Source of the DNA: CAVTQY01 sp963736975
Lineage (GTDB): Bacteria > Pseudomonadota > Alphaproteobacteria > Acetobacterales > Acetobacteraceae
Length of the DNA: 64,000 bases
NCBI GenBank assembly: GCA_963736975.1
Contig: CAVTQY010000001.1
Coordinates: 1,736,001-1,800,000, forward strand
Direction of reading: 5' to 3'
A model generated the notes under the pieces. That model saw nothing but the letters and a program-made list of their open reading frames with translations. It searched no databases and was not told where the DNA came from. The translations under genes and the position numbers were made by a program. Within the stretch, counting starts at the first letter, position 1. The number at the start of each line of letters is the position of its first letter. Below are positions 25,474-34,141 of this stretch, one piece after another.

Positions 25474-26376
25474 GTGCCGATCTGCGAGGCCGATCCCTGG
25501 CGGATGCAATATTTCGAGGGGATCGCCTGCCCGGATGATGTCCGCATCTCCACCGAGGATGCGGATTCCTGGCAATGGTATCCGGCCTTTCGCTGGATTT
25601 ACGACAAGATGGCGGTCGCTTTGTCGCAGGGGCTGGAGGCCGCGCCGCACGGAGTGATGCCGCGCAAGTTTCCGGTGTTCTCCAAACCGATCACCAACCT
25701 GCGCGGCATGGGCACCGGCAGTCGCGTGATCGCCTCGTCGGCCGAGTATTATGCCGCGCTGACCCCGGGCCATTTCTGCTGCACGCTGCTGACCGGGCGG
25801 CATGTCAGCACCGATGTGGTGCTGGTGAACGGCGAACCGCGTTGGTGGCGCCACGCCACCGGCGCCACCGCCGAGGGCGGCACCTTCGATCACTGGCACA
25901 TCCATGCCGAGGCGATGCAGGAGGTAGAGGAATGGTGCGGCATGTGGGCGCGCACGCACCTCGCCGGCTATACCGGGATGGTGAATTTCGAAACTATCGG
26001 CGGCCGAATCATAGAGGCGCATCTGCGCTTCGCCGACCAGTGGCCGGACCTGTATGGACCAGGCTGGGTGGAGGCGTTGGTGCGTCTCTATGAGGCGGGC
26101 GAGTGGGTGTTCGCCGATGACGAGCGTGCGGATGGGTTCAGCGTCGTGTTGTTCGGTCCGCACGGTCCGCGTTACCGGCATCCGCCGGCGGCGCTGGCTG
26201 ACGAGGTGCGCCGGATGCCGGGCGTGTCCAGCGTGCAGATCACCTTCCACGAGGACCGCCCGCCGGAGCGCCACGCGATGCCGCCCGGCGGGTTTCGCCT
26301 GGCGATCGTGAATGCGTGGTCGCTGGCGACGGGAGCGGCGGCGCGGGAGCGGCTTCGGGAAGCTATAATCGGGTAA
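25474..26376 (+). CDS. Conserved protein of unknown function, last gene of the cox-type operon
   Basis: A 300-residue soluble protein with no domain I can name. Distinct segments are EADPWRMQYFEGIACPDDVR, FPVFSKPITNLRGMGTGSRV, CCTLLTGRHVSTDVVLVNGE, YTGMVNFETIGGRIIEAHLR and SSVQITFHEDRPPERHAMPP. The glycine-rich strands and FETIGGRIIE.H.R pattern are reminiscent of ATP-grasp proteins, but this is only a suggestion. I use the GTG at 25474, just after the previous stop; the ATG at 25504 is an alternative, and the frame is open to 25396. Similar proteins are conserved in alphaproteobacteria. Confidence 0.65.
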   Translation: MPICEADPWRMQYFEGIACPDDVRISTEDADSWQWYPAFRWIYDKMAVALSQGLEAAPHGVMPRKFPVFSKPITNLRGMGTGSRVIASSAEYYAALTPGHFCCTLLTGRHVSTDVVLVNGEPRWWRHATGATAEGGTFDHWHIHAEAMQEVEEWCGMWARTHLAGYTGMVNFETIGGRIIEAHLRFADQWPDLYGPGWVEALVRLYEAGEWVFADDERADGFSVVLFGPHGPRYRHPPAALADEVRRMPGVSSVQITFHEDRPPERHAMPPGGFRLAIVNAWSLATGAAARERLREAIIG

Positions 26377-26395
26377 TTCTGGCGGCTGATTGTTT

Positions 26396-26445
26396 GAGAG
26401 CGTGGTTCACGCTTTCCGACCGAGCGGCCTCGAGCGATCACGCTT
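26396..26445 (+). repeat. Dispersed repeat, family C, copy 1
   Basis: The sequence GAGAGCGTGGTTCACGCTTT, CCGACCGAGCGGCCTCGAGC and GATCACGCTT lies just before the YciI gene. It matches the reverse complement of 48068-48118 at most positions. The ends carry short inverted similarity (AGCGTG and CACGCT). It looks like an intergenic mosaic element rather than coding DNA. Confidence 0.65.
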
Positions 26446-26460
26446 ATGAGGGAATCGGCA

Positions 26461-26769
26461 ATGGCAAACGCCAAAAGTCTGTTCGTGGTGATGCGCCGCT
26501 ACGGTCCACCGTACGACGCGAGAAAGCCGCTCGAAGCGCAGCCTGGGTGGGAAGACCACCGGGTCTTCATGAACGCGCTCGAGGCCGAAGGCGTGGTGCG
26601 GCTTGGCGGGCCGCTGGAAGGTACCGGCGAGGTTCTTCTGATATTCCGGGCCGGCAGCGAGGATGAAATCAGCCGGCATCTCGCGGCTGACCCGTGGACC
26701 CGCTCCGGCATCCTCACCACCACGCGGATCGCACGGTGGGACCTGCGGCTCGGAGAAGTCCGCGTATAG
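26461..26769 (+). CDS. YciI-family protein
   Basis: A 102-residue YCII-domain protein of dimeric ferredoxin-like fold: a first strand reading SLFVVMRRYGPPYD, WEDHRVFMNALEAEGVVRLG with the conserved histidine, and ADPWTRSGILTTTRIARWDL. The family includes muconolactone-isomerase-like proteins; most members have no known reaction. I start at 26461 because GAGGGA lies seven bases upstream; an ATG at 26446 adds five residues. It is transcribed towards, and nearly abuts, the convergent RES toxin gene. Confidence 0.8.
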   Translation: MANAKSLFVVMRRYGPPYDARKPLEAQPGWEDHRVFMNALEAEGVVRLGGPLEGTGEVLLIFRAGSEDEISRHLAADPWTRSGILTTTRIARWDLRLGEVRV

Positions 26770-26771
26770 AA

Positions 26772-27485
26772 TTACAATACGAAGACTTCTACCCACTCCC
26801 CCGCCTCGAAATCGAAATACCGCCGAACCGCCGTCCCGTCCCAGTGATACTTCAAATGCTTCGTCTGCACTGGAATTCCTACCGCCGAGGGACGGAACAT
26901 CGCCACGCACCACCCACCGGCACGCCGCACGCTCGGGTAACAAACCCCCGTACTCCCAACCTCCCGCAACGCCAGCGCCAACGCCTGCCCCGGCGCATAA
27001 TCGCCCGGATCCAACACATGCTCGCGCTCCGCCGGCGGAAGCTGCGCCACGTCGTGCAACGCCGCGTCGATCCGTCCGACCAACACCCGCATGTCCTCAT
27101 ACCGAGGACCATCGCCGGAATCCGCCGCGAACCGGCCGAAATGATACGCCGTCTCGGCCACCGCGGTCGCCAGGTCTTCCGCCGCGTAATACGCCCCGTG
27201 ATCCGGATCGGCGAAGCGCGTCCCCTTTGGATTCCGGTGCGTGAACGGCGCCATCACGTAACTCGCCCCCGGCCCGCTCACCCGTTCCTCCGGCGGCACC
27301 AGGCGGATCTCCCCCGCCTCATCGCGCAGTCGTGGATTGGTCAGCTCCTCGACCGCGATCAGCGCCTCCCACACCGCCGGATCCGGCGACACCCGTTCAT
27401 ACAAGTCGATCGGCGGGTATTTCGAAGCGATGATCCGGGTCGCCGAGGGCCACACAATCCGCCGGACCGGCGGGATCAGGACCAC
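26772..27485 (-). CDS. RES-domain toxin
   Basis: A 237-residue RES-family protein. Known RES toxins (MbcT, ParT) degrade NAD or ADP-ribosylate host enzymes. Typical blocks are LYERVSPDPAVWEALIAVEE, GTRFADPDHGAYYAAEDLAT, VAETAYHFGRF and ACVAMFRPSAVG-like ending (GGWCVAMFRPSAV), with the conserved arginine, glutamate and tyrosine residues in place. It follows an Xre/MbcA/ParS-type antitoxin gene 3 bases upstream, which is the standard order. It is longer than many RES toxins at the N-terminus. Confidence 0.85.
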   Translation of the reverse strand: MVLIPPVRRIVWPSATRIIASKYPPIDLYERVSPDPAVWEALIAVEELTNPRLRDEAGEIRLVPPEERVSGPGASYVMAPFTHRNPKGTRFADPDHGAYYAAEDLATAVAETAYHFGRFAADSGDGPRYEDMRVLVGRIDAALHDVAQLPPAEREHVLDPGDYAPGQALALALREVGSTGVCYPSVRRAGGWCVAMFRPSAVGIPVQTKHLKYHWDGTAVRRYFDFEAGEWVEVFVL

Positions 27486-27488
27486 GGC

Positions 27489-27890
27489 CTACCACGGCCC
27501 CCTGGCGCCATCCAGATACTGCCGCACCGCCGCGAGATCCGTCACATCACCCGCGCTCATTCGCTCGAGCGGGGTTTGTCCACCGAAATACCGGTTCGGC
27601 CGGCGCACCCAACTGTCACCCTGCGCATGGTCCGAATAGAGGATCTGCAGCGCCTTCCAGATGCCGCTGACGTAACCGATGCGCCGCAACACATCACCCG
27701 GCACCGCGCCCACCCGACCGCTGCGCCATTTGTAAAAAGTCCGCTCGGCCGGCTGCCCCAGGATCGCCCGTGCCTGCGCCGCGTCCGCCCCCCACAACTC
27801 CATGATGCGGAAGAACCCCGTCAGAGCGTTCGCCGCCTGCTCCGGACCGATCGCCGGAGCCGGCCGGCGCCTGACCGTCACAGCCGGCAT
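27489..27890 (-). CDS. Xre/MbcA/ParS-type antitoxin
   Basis: A 133-residue antitoxin with an N-terminal helix-turn-helix region (LGQPAERTFYKWRSGRVGAV) and a C-terminal toxin-binding domain (YFGGQTPLERMSAGDVTDLA followed by a short tail reaching the RES active site). The domain order matches the DUF2384-containing antitoxins paired with RES toxins. Autoregulation is expected from the family; a promoter would lie in 27891-27950. Confidence 0.85.
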   Translation of the reverse strand: MPAVTVRRRPAPAIGPEQAANALTGFFRIMELWGADAAQARAILGQPAERTFYKWRSGRVGAVPGDVLRRIGYVSGIWKALQILYSDHAQGDSWVRRPNRYFGGQTPLERMSAGDVTDLAAVRQYLDGARGPW

Positions 27891-27950
27891 GCACCACCCA
27901 AAAGACTGCCTATAGGCACTATGTGGGCCATATCCTGCCCCAAGGCAAGA

Positions 27951-29144
27951 TCATAGCCGTCGCGGAATGTGCCGGCACACGAACGCCGATCCCACCATCA
28001 TCGCCCCCGCCGCCGCGAAGACCGAGGGGAGGGCGAACACCGACAGCAGCACCGAACACACTGCCGGCGGCCCGAGCTGCGCCACGTCGCGGAAGCTGAC
28101 GAACACCGTCGTCATCTCCGATCGCTCGTAAGGATGCACCGCGCGCAGGAACAACAGGTTCCCCGCCCCGTCGATCGTCTCGGTCCCTAGCGCCGCCAGC
28201 ATCAGCAATGCCGCGCCCAGCCACGGCACCCCGAAGGCAAACACGGCACACAGGCTGAATAGACCTGCTGTCGCGTACCCCGCTTGCAGCAGCCGACGCA
28301 GCCCGTAGCGCCGCCCCAGCCACCCCCACAGCGGCACCAGCCAGATCCACCCGGTCCCGACCGAGACCACCACGCCGCCGGTCTCGGCACCCAACCCCGA
28401 CATCACTGCGAAGATCGGCGTGTAAACGTAGAAGACGCTCCACCACGAGGACCGCGCCGAGGCCAGCGCCCAGGCCAGGCGCAACCGCGGCTGCGCGAAG
28501 AACCGCGGCAGGTACCGCAGCGGGCTTACCACCGGCCGGCGCGCCGCACTCAGTACTATGTTCTCCGTCAGCCGCAGCCACCAGAACAACGCCAATACTG
28601 TCAGCGCCGCCCCGCTCGTGACAGCGAACGGCGCCGCGAAGCCCACCCTGTGCTGCAAATACACCCCGAACCACGGCCCCAGCGTCCAAGGCCCGGCAAT
28701 CGCGAAAATCCGCACCGGCTCGAAATGCCGCAGCGCCTGCCGCGCGACATGGTCCAGCAGATAGAGTTGGCTGGTGATTTCGATGCAGGCAAAGCCGAAC
28801 GTGCTCAGCACCAGCCCGACAGCCAGCCCCGGCAGCCGGTCCGTCGCCAGCAGCGCCCCGCTGAAAGCCAGCAACACCGCGCCTACCGTGAACACGAAGC
28901 GCCGGCGGATCAGCCCCACCAGCAGCGGAATACTGAACCGCCCGGCAACCGCAATGAGCCCAGTGCCGACATAAAGCAGCGTCACTCCGCGCGCGGTTCC
29001 GAGCAGCCCGAGCGCCTCCAGCGGCACCACGGTCAGCAGGATCGCCTGGCCGACCGAGGGAGCGAAAAACAGGCTCAGGAACGTCAGCGCCTGCCGCCGG
29101 GGCAGCGAGCCGATGGTGCCCGGAACGATGGCATGGGCACTCAT
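27951..29144 (-). CDS. MFS transporter
   Basis: A 397-residue inner-membrane protein with about 12 hydrophobic helices. It has a loop-2-like GRFSIPLLVGLIRRRFVFT region and a C-terminal half with WGWLGRRYGLRRLLQAGYAT. No substrate-specific motif is visible; it could be a drug or metabolite exporter. The ATG at 29144 is preferred over a longer alternative frame on the same strand. It is divergent from the DUF3303 gene. Confidence 0.8.
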   Translation of the reverse strand: MSAHAIVPGTIGSLPRRQALTFLSLFFAPSVGQAILLTVVPLEALGLLGTARGVTLLYVGTGLIAVAGRFSIPLLVGLIRRRFVFTVGAVLLAFSGALLATDRLPGLAVGLVLSTFGFACIEITSQLYLLDHVARQALRHFEPVRIFAIAGPWTLGPWFGVYLQHRVGFAAPFAVTSGAALTVLALFWWLRLTENIVLSAARRPVVSPLRYLPRFFAQPRLRLAWALASARSSWWSVFYVYTPIFAVMSGLGAETGGVVVSVGTGWIWLVPLWGWLGRRYGLRRLLQAGYATAGLFSLCAVFAFGVPWLGAALLMLAALGTETIDGAGNLLFLRAVHPYERSEMTTVFVSFRDVAQLGPPAVCSVLLSVFALPSVFAAAGAMMVGSAFVCRHIPRRL

Positions 29145-29219
29145 GACGGCATGGCTCGAATCGATCCTCCCGTGTGCTTCTGCTAACTGTCCGCCACACA
29201 GTTTGCAAACGAGATCTCG

Positions 29220-29489
29220 ATGTTATTCATGGTGATCGAAACGTTCGGCGCCGACCCGAAATCGGTCTATCGCCGTTTTCGCGACAAGGGCCGCCAGATG
29301 CCTGCCGGGCTGGAGTTCATCGAGAGCTGGGTCACCGCCGACCTCTCCCGCTGCTTCCAACTGATGCGCTGCGATGACGTGGCGTTGCTGCAGCGTTGGG
29401 TAGCCGAGTGGCGCGACGTTGCGGGATTCGAAATCGTACCCGTCATCCCCGGCCGCGACACCGCCGAGGCGTTGTCCCGCCAACTCTGA
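29220..29489 (+). CDS. DUF3303-family small protein
   Basis: An 89-residue protein matching DUF3303: MLFMVIETFGADPKSVYRRF, GLEFIESWVTADLSRCFQLM and WRDVAGFEIVPVIPGRDTAE. The fold is probably a ferredoxin-like dimeric barrel. The family has no known reaction. It ends just before a family A repeat and the convergent GST remnant. Confidence 0.8.
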   Translation: MLFMVIETFGADPKSVYRRFRDKGRQMPAGLEFIESWVTADLSRCFQLMRCDDVALLQRWVAEWRDVAGFEIVPVIPGRDTAEALSRQL

Positions 29490-29504
29490 CGCGGCCCCAC
29501 GACA

Positions 29505-29555
29505 CCTCTCCCGTCATACGGGAGAGGTCGGTTCGCGGAGCGAACCGGGTGAGGG
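29505..29555 (+). repeat. Dispersed double-hairpin repeat, family A, copy 3
   Basis: The sequence is CCTCTCCCGTCATACGGGAG, AGGTCGGTTCGCGGAGCGAA, CCGGGTGAGGG. Hairpin one is CTCTCCCGT/ACGGGAGAG and hairpin two CGGTTCGC/GCGAACCG, both perfect or nearly so. On the reverse strand it encodes the last residues of the GST frame (PSPGSLREPTSPV). Confidence 0.88.
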
Positions 29556-30168
29556 CCTCGGCACCACGTACTCCACCGGACACGTCGCCGCGAACTCCTC
29601 GCGCGCCTCGCACCGCTCGGCCAATGCATCGAGCCCCGAATAACGCCCGAGCGGCAAAAGCTCCGCATCAACCATCCGCACATAGCGGATCATGCAAGCG
29701 GTGGTGATCCGCGCCTGATCCAGCCGCGCATCCGGCCATTCCTCCCGCCCCAGCGCCTCGATGGCCGCCGCCGCCTGTACGCGGCAGCGCTTGATCCACT
29801 CCGGCCAGCGATACGCTGCCGGCCGGATCAGCCGCTCGTACGTCGCCGTCCCGCATTTCTCGATCGCCCCCGTCGCCAGCGCCATGCGTCGCAGCACGCG
29901 CCGCCGCTCCACGCCCGTAGCCGGCACCAGCGCCCGCTCCGGCCCCACCGACTGATCGAGCCAGTCGAGAATGGCCGCCGAGTTCGATCAGCACCTCCCC
30001 GTCATCCAGCACCAACGACGGGATGCGCCCCAGCGGATTGACCTGCCGCATCGCATCGAAATCGCCGAACACCGAACGCGTGTCGTGCTCATAGGCAAAC
30101 CCCAGCACCCGCAGCGACACCGCGACGCGCCGGACGAACGGCGAATCATATTGCCCGACGAGGATCAT
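29514..30168 (-). pseudogene. Glutathione S-transferase with a one-base frameshift
   Basis: A GST gene of about 217 codons split by one extra base. The N-terminal thioredoxin-like domain starts MILVGQYDSPFVRRVAVSLR with the usual GRIPSLVLDDGEVLIE strand. Removing one G at 29982 restores VLIE-SAAILDWLDQSVGPER, exactly the family join, and leads into the helical C-terminal domain. The protein tail (PSPGSLREPTSPV) is encoded by the family A repeat, so the repeat has replaced the natural stop. Either the gene is dead or the extra base is a sequencing error. Confidence 0.82.
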
Positions 30169-30250
30169 GGCACCCAACCATAGCTAACCGCTGTTGGCAT
30201 TTCCCAGCCCCCTCGCCATCTCCCGTATGCACGCCACCAGGAGAACACAG

Positions 30251-30784
30251 ATGCGCCTCCCCGGCGATCCCACCCCGCGCCAGCAGGTCGAGCGCATCAT
30301 CCGCGTGGACCATGCGGGCGAATACGGCGCGGCACGCATCTATGCCGGCCAGCTCGCCGTGCTCGGTCGCGGCGACACCGGGCCGGTGCTGCGACATATG
30401 CAAGCGCAGGAGCAGCGGCATCTGGACACTTTCGCCCGCCTCGTTGCCGAACGCCGCGTGCGCCCCACCGCGCTGCTGCCGTTCTGGCATGTCGCCGGTT
30501 TCGCCCTCGGCGCAGCGACGGCGGCACTCGGCCGGCGCGCCGCCATGGCCTGCACCGTCGCCGTCGAGGAAGCGATTGACGCGCATTACGCCCGCCAGGC
30601 CGAGTCCCTGGACGAAGACGAAACACAACTTCGCGCCACGCTGGAAGAATTCCGCGCTGAGGAACTCGAGCATCGCGATATCGGCCTCGCACGCGGCGCC
30701 GAGGAGACGCCCGGCTACCGCCTGCTCTCGGAGCTGATCAAAGCTGGCTGCCGCGCCGCGATCACCTTGAGCGAGCGCATCTGA
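30251..30784 (+). CDS. coq7: Ubiquinone biosynthesis di-iron hydroxylase Coq7
   Basis: A 177-residue ferritin-like di-iron monooxygenase that hydroxylates the 6-position of a demethoxy-ubiquinone intermediate. The iron ligands can be followed as E24 (VDHAGEYGAARIY), E54 and H57 (MQAQEQRHLDT), then AVEEAIDAHY and EELEHRD. A good Shine-Dalgarno (CAGGAGAACACAG) sets the ATG at 30251. It is a single gene, divergent from the GST remnant and convergent with pntB. Presence of Coq7 shows the organism makes ubiquinone. Confidence 0.92.
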   Translation: MRLPGDPTPRQQVERIIRVDHAGEYGAARIYAGQLAVLGRGDTGPVLRHMQAQEQRHLDTFARLVAERRVRPTALLPFWHVAGFALGAATAALGRRAAMACTVAVEEAIDAHYARQAESLDEDETQLRATLEEFRAEELEHRDIGLARGAEETPGYRLLSELIKAGCRAAITLSERI

Positions 30785-30797
30785 TGGTTCCGCGAAA

Positions 30798-32198
30798 TTA
30801 CCGCCCCAAAGCCTGAACGATCTCCTCGGTCATCTTCTTCGCATCACCGAACAGCATCATCGTGTTCGGCCGGAAGAACAACTCGTTCTCCACCCCCGCA
30901 TATCCGCTCGCCATCGAGCGCTTCACGAACAACACCGTGCGCGCCTTCTCCACCTCCAGGATCGGCATGCCGTAGATCGGCGACGTGCGGTCGGTCTTCG
31001 CCGCCGGGTTGGTCACATCGTTCGCGCCGATCACATAAGCCACATCGGCCGTCGCGAACTCGTTGTTGATCTGCTCCAGCTCGAACACCTCGTCGTACGG
31101 AACATTGGCCTCGGCCAGCAGCACGTTCATGTGCCCGGGCATGCGGCCGGCCACCGGGTGGATGGCGTATTTTACCTCCACCCCCTCGCGCTTCAGGGTA
31201 TCCGCCATCTCGCGCAACGCGTGCTGCGCCTGCGCCACCGCCATGCCGTAACCGGGCACGACGATCACCTTCGATGCGTTCTTCATGATGAAGGCCGCGT
31301 CCTCAGCATTGCCGCTCTTGACCGTGCGATCCACCGCGCCCGCCGGTCCGGCAATCGCACCTTCGGAGCCGAAACCGCCCAGCAGCACGTTGATGATGCT
31401 GCGGTTCATCCCCTTGCACATGATGTAGGAGAGAATGCCGCCCGAGGCACCGACCAGCGACCCGGTGATGATCAGGCCGACATTCTGGATGGTGAAGCCG
31501 ATGCCGGCAGCCGCCCAACCGGAGTAGCTGTTCAGCATCGAGATCACCACCGGCATATCCGCCCCGCCGATCGGGATAATGATCAGGAACCCGAGGGCGA
31601 ACGCCAGGAACGCCAGCAGCCAGAACACCGCCTGGCTCTGCGTGGCGACGAACACCACGATCAGGATCAGCGCCAGAACCCCAAGCCCCAAATTCAACGG
31701 GTGCTGCATGGGGAAGTTGATCGGCGCGCCCTTCATAATGCCTTGCAGCTTGCTGAAGGCGATGATCGAGCCGGTGAAGGTGATCGCGCCGATCGTCAGC
31801 CCGATTGACATTTCGATGAGGCTCTCGGTGCGGATATCGCCGGGCACACCAATGCCGAACGCCTCCGGCGCATTCAGCGCCGCCGCGGCGACGAACACCG
31901 CGGCAAGCCCCACCAGCGAGTGAAACGCCGCCACCAACTGCGGCAGCGCGGTCATCTGGATGCGCCGCGCGATATAGGCGCCAACCGACCCGCCGATGAC
32001 GATGCCGAGCACGATCAGCGCGTACCCGCCGCCGAACATCGCATGGCCGGCCAGCGTGTTGAGCACGGCGATCAGCATGCCCATCATGCCGAACAGGTTG
32101 CCCTGCCGCGACGTCTCGGGGTTGGACAGCCCGCGCAGCGCAAGCACGAACAGGACGGCGGCGACGAGATAGAAAAAGACGGTCAGGTCCGGAGACAT
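30798..32198 (-). CDS. pntB: NAD(P) transhydrogenase subunit beta
   Basis: A 466-residue protein with an N-terminal half of about eight or nine membrane helices (proton channel) and a C-terminal NADP(H)-binding domain III. The latter has the fingerprint KVIVVPGYGMAVAQAQHALR, GRMPGHMNVLLAEANVPYDE, and GANDVTNPAAKTD. It completes a three-gene pnt operon with pntAb and pntAa, the order and split typical for alphaproteobacteria. The complex makes NADPH from NADH at the expense of the proton gradient. Confidence 0.95.
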   Translation of the reverse strand: MSPDLTVFFYLVAAVLFVLALRGLSNPETSRQGNLFGMMGMLIAVLNTLAGHAMFGGGYALIVLGIVIGGSVGAYIARRIQMTALPQLVAAFHSLVGLAAVFVAAAALNAPEAFGIGVPGDIRTESLIEMSIGLTIGAITFTGSIIAFSKLQGIMKGAPINFPMQHPLNLGLGVLALILIVVFVATQSQAVFWLLAFLAFALGFLIIIPIGGADMPVVISMLNSYSGWAAAGIGFTIQNVGLIITGSLVGASGGILSYIMCKGMNRSIINVLLGGFGSEGAIAGPAGAVDRTVKSGNAEDAAFIMKNASKVIVVPGYGMAVAQAQHALREMADTLKREGVEVKYAIHPVAGRMPGHMNVLLAEANVPYDEVFELEQINNEFATADVAYVIGANDVTNPAAKTDRTSPIYGMPILEVEKARTVLFVKRSMASGYAGVENELFFRPNTMMLFGDAKKMTEEIVQALGR

Positions 32199-32205
32199 CG
32201 CGGCC

Positions 32206-32592
32206 CTATTGCTTGCGCCGGAACATCGAAAGCATGCGGTGCGTCACCAGGAACCCGCCGAATATGTTCACCGAGGCGAGCATCACCGCGATGAAGCCGA
32301 AGCCGCGCGACCAATCGGAGACAGCGAGCCCCGTAGCCAGCATGGCGCCGACGATGATCACCGAGCTGATCGCATTGGTCACCGCCATCAGCGGCGAGTG
32401 CAGCGCCGGCGTGACGTTCCACACCACGTAATAACCAACGAAACAGGCCATCACGAAGATCGCGAACAGGTAGATGAACGGAATGCCGGCAACCACGCCG
32501 GTGACCGGCGCCAGGGTGGCGGCATGCGCCGCGAGCGTGTGCGCCTGATCGGCAAGCCGGGCGGCTTCGTCGGAGAGCTGGCTCGGGGTCAT
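32206..32592 (-). CDS. pntAb: NAD(P) transhydrogenase subunit alpha part 2
   Basis: A 128-residue membrane subunit with four helices after a 40-residue leader. Family blocks are PFIYLFAIFVMACFVGYYVV, NVTPALHSPLMAVTNAISSV and VSDWSRGFGFIAVMLASVN, followed by GGFLVTHRML. It lies 7 bases upstream of pntB and downstream of pntAa. No oddities. Confidence 0.95.
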   Translation of the reverse strand: MTPSQLSDEAARLADQAHTLAAHAATLAPVTGVVAGIPFIYLFAIFVMACFVGYYVVWNVTPALHSPLMAVTNAISSVIIVGAMLATGLAVSDWSRGFGFIAVMLASVNIFGGFLVTHRMLSMFRRKQ

Positions 32593-32608
32593 CGCTGGTC
32601 TCCGCTAT

Positions 32609-33754
32609 TCAGGCGGCTTGGCTTTGCTGCGGAACGAATTGCGGATGCACGATCGCCCCGCCGCGGGTCAACATCACGCCTTTGACGATGTCGTCGTCGG
32701 GCGGCAAGTGGGGCGCCTTCGCTTCCTTGTCCCAGAAGCTGGAGACGAAGGTCAGCAGGTTGCGCGCATAAAGGGCGCTGGCCGCTACCGGAATGCGGCC
32801 AGGCCAGTTGCGGAAGCCCAGGATCGTGACGCCGTTTGGCGTGACTGTGCGCTCGCCCGGCACCGTAACGTCGCAATTGCCGCCGGCCTCGGCCGCTAGA
32901 TCGACGATGATGCTGCCCGGCCGCATCGCGGCCACCATCGGCTGCGTGACAATCACCGGCGCCCGCCGGCCCATCACCAGGGCGGTGCAGACGACGATGT
33001 CGTTTTTGGCGACGGTGCTCGCCATCAGCTCGGCCTGCTTGCGGCGGAACTCCTCGGTCATTTCGCGCGCATAGGCGCCCGTCTGCGCCGCGGTCTCGGC
33101 ATCCTCCACGCCCACGAAGCTGGCGCCGAGCGAGCGGATCTCCTCCTTCGCGGCCGGGCGGACATCGGTGGCGGAGACGATGGCGCCCAGCCGGCGGGCC
33201 GTGGCGATCGCCTGCAGCCCGGCCACCCCGGCGCCGATGATGAACACCCGTGCCGGCGGCACCGTGCCGGCCGCCGTCATCATCATCGGAAATCCGCGCT
33301 CGAAAACCGCCGCTGCCTCGATCACCGCGCGGTACCCGGCGAGGTTGGCCTGCGAGGACAGCACGTCCATCGATTGCGCCCGGGTGATCCGCGGCAGCAG
33401 CTCCATGGCGGCTGCGTCGATCCCCGCCTCGGCGAGGGTGGGCACCATCGCCGGCTCGGCGAACGCGCCGCTGATGCAAACCAGCAGGGCGCCGCGCGGG
33501 ATCAGCGCGACGATATCGGGGGCAGGCGTTTGGACGGCAAAAACGATCTCGGCGCCGGCCAGGGCCGCCGGGGGCTCGGGGGCGATCTCGGCGCCGGCGG
33601 CGGTGAAATCAGCGTCGGCAATGCCGGCGCTCATACCGGCGCCTGTTTCGATCACGACGGTCAGGCCGAGGCCGACAAGCCGCTTGACGGTTTCCGGGGT
33701 GGCCGCAACGCGCGTCTCGGACGCGCGGCGTTCCTTCAGCACCGCAAGGCGCAT
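32609..33754 (-). CDS. pntAa: NAD(P) transhydrogenase subunit alpha part 1
   Basis: A 381-residue soluble NAD(H)-binding domain I, in the alanine dehydrogenase/PNT family. It begins MRLAVLKERRASETRVAATP and carries ARVFIIGAGVAGLQAIATAR as the nucleotide-binding motif, SATDVRPAAKEEIRSLGA, and VMLTRGGAIVHPQFV. I start at the ATG at 33754, where the family's N-terminus lies; the frame is open to 33829. It is the first gene of the pnt operon. Confidence 0.95.
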   Translation of the reverse strand: MRLAVLKERRASETRVAATPETVKRLVGLGLTVVIETGAGMSAGIADADFTAAGAEIAPEPPAALAGAEIVFAVQTPAPDIVALIPRGALLVCISGAFAEPAMVPTLAEAGIDAAAMELLPRITRAQSMDVLSSQANLAGYRAVIEAAAVFERGFPMMMTAAGTVPPARVFIIGAGVAGLQAIATARRLGAIVSATDVRPAAKEEIRSLGASFVGVEDAETAAQTGAYAREMTEEFRRKQAELMASTVAKNDIVVCTALVMGRRAPVIVTQPMVAAMRPGSIIVDLAAEAGGNCDVTVPGERTVTPNGVTILGFRNWPGRIPVAASALYARNLLTFVSSFWDKEAKAPHLPPDDDIVKGVMLTRGGAIVHPQFVPQQSQAA

Positions 33755-33883
33755 CCGCTGTAATCCTTCAGGCAGGGGCGGGAAGATGCGTGAACGGAGC
33801 ACAAGGCGCAAGGGTGCCGCCCCGGCCAAAGTGGCATCCCAGCCCCGAAGCTCCTATGTTCCCAATCAGGCTAGGAGGCCAAA

Positions 33884-34141
33884 ATGGATACACTGACCAA
33901 GGTGTCGGACTCGGGAAAATTGAACCTTCCAGCCCAACTGCGTCGTCAGGTCGGATTGGACCGTGGCGGCCCAGTCCTCGTACGGGTCGAAGATGGCGAG
34001 ATCCGGATCAGAACGGTGCGCGATTCCATCCTCCGCTTGCAGGAGCAGGCACGCCGCCTATTCGCCGGATCTGGCGACAGCGTGGAGCAGTTCATCGCCG
34101 ATCGCAGGGCCGAGGCGCGGCGGGAAGGTGACGCGGAGTGA
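33884..34141 (+). CDS. vapB: AbrB-fold antitoxin (second VapB)
   Basis: An 85-residue antitoxin with a clear Shine-Dalgarno (AGGAGG, about six bases before the ATG). The DNA-binding half is KVSDSGKLNLPAQLRRQVGL and the toxin-binding tail is VEQFIADRRAEARREGDAE. It is a paralogue of the antitoxin at 2304-2570. The stop codon overlaps the toxin start by 4 bases. Confidence 0.87.
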   Translation: MDTLTKVSDSGKLNLPAQLRRQVGLDRGGPVLVRVEDGEIRIRTVRDSILRLQEQARRLFAGSGDSVEQFIADRRAEARREGDAE

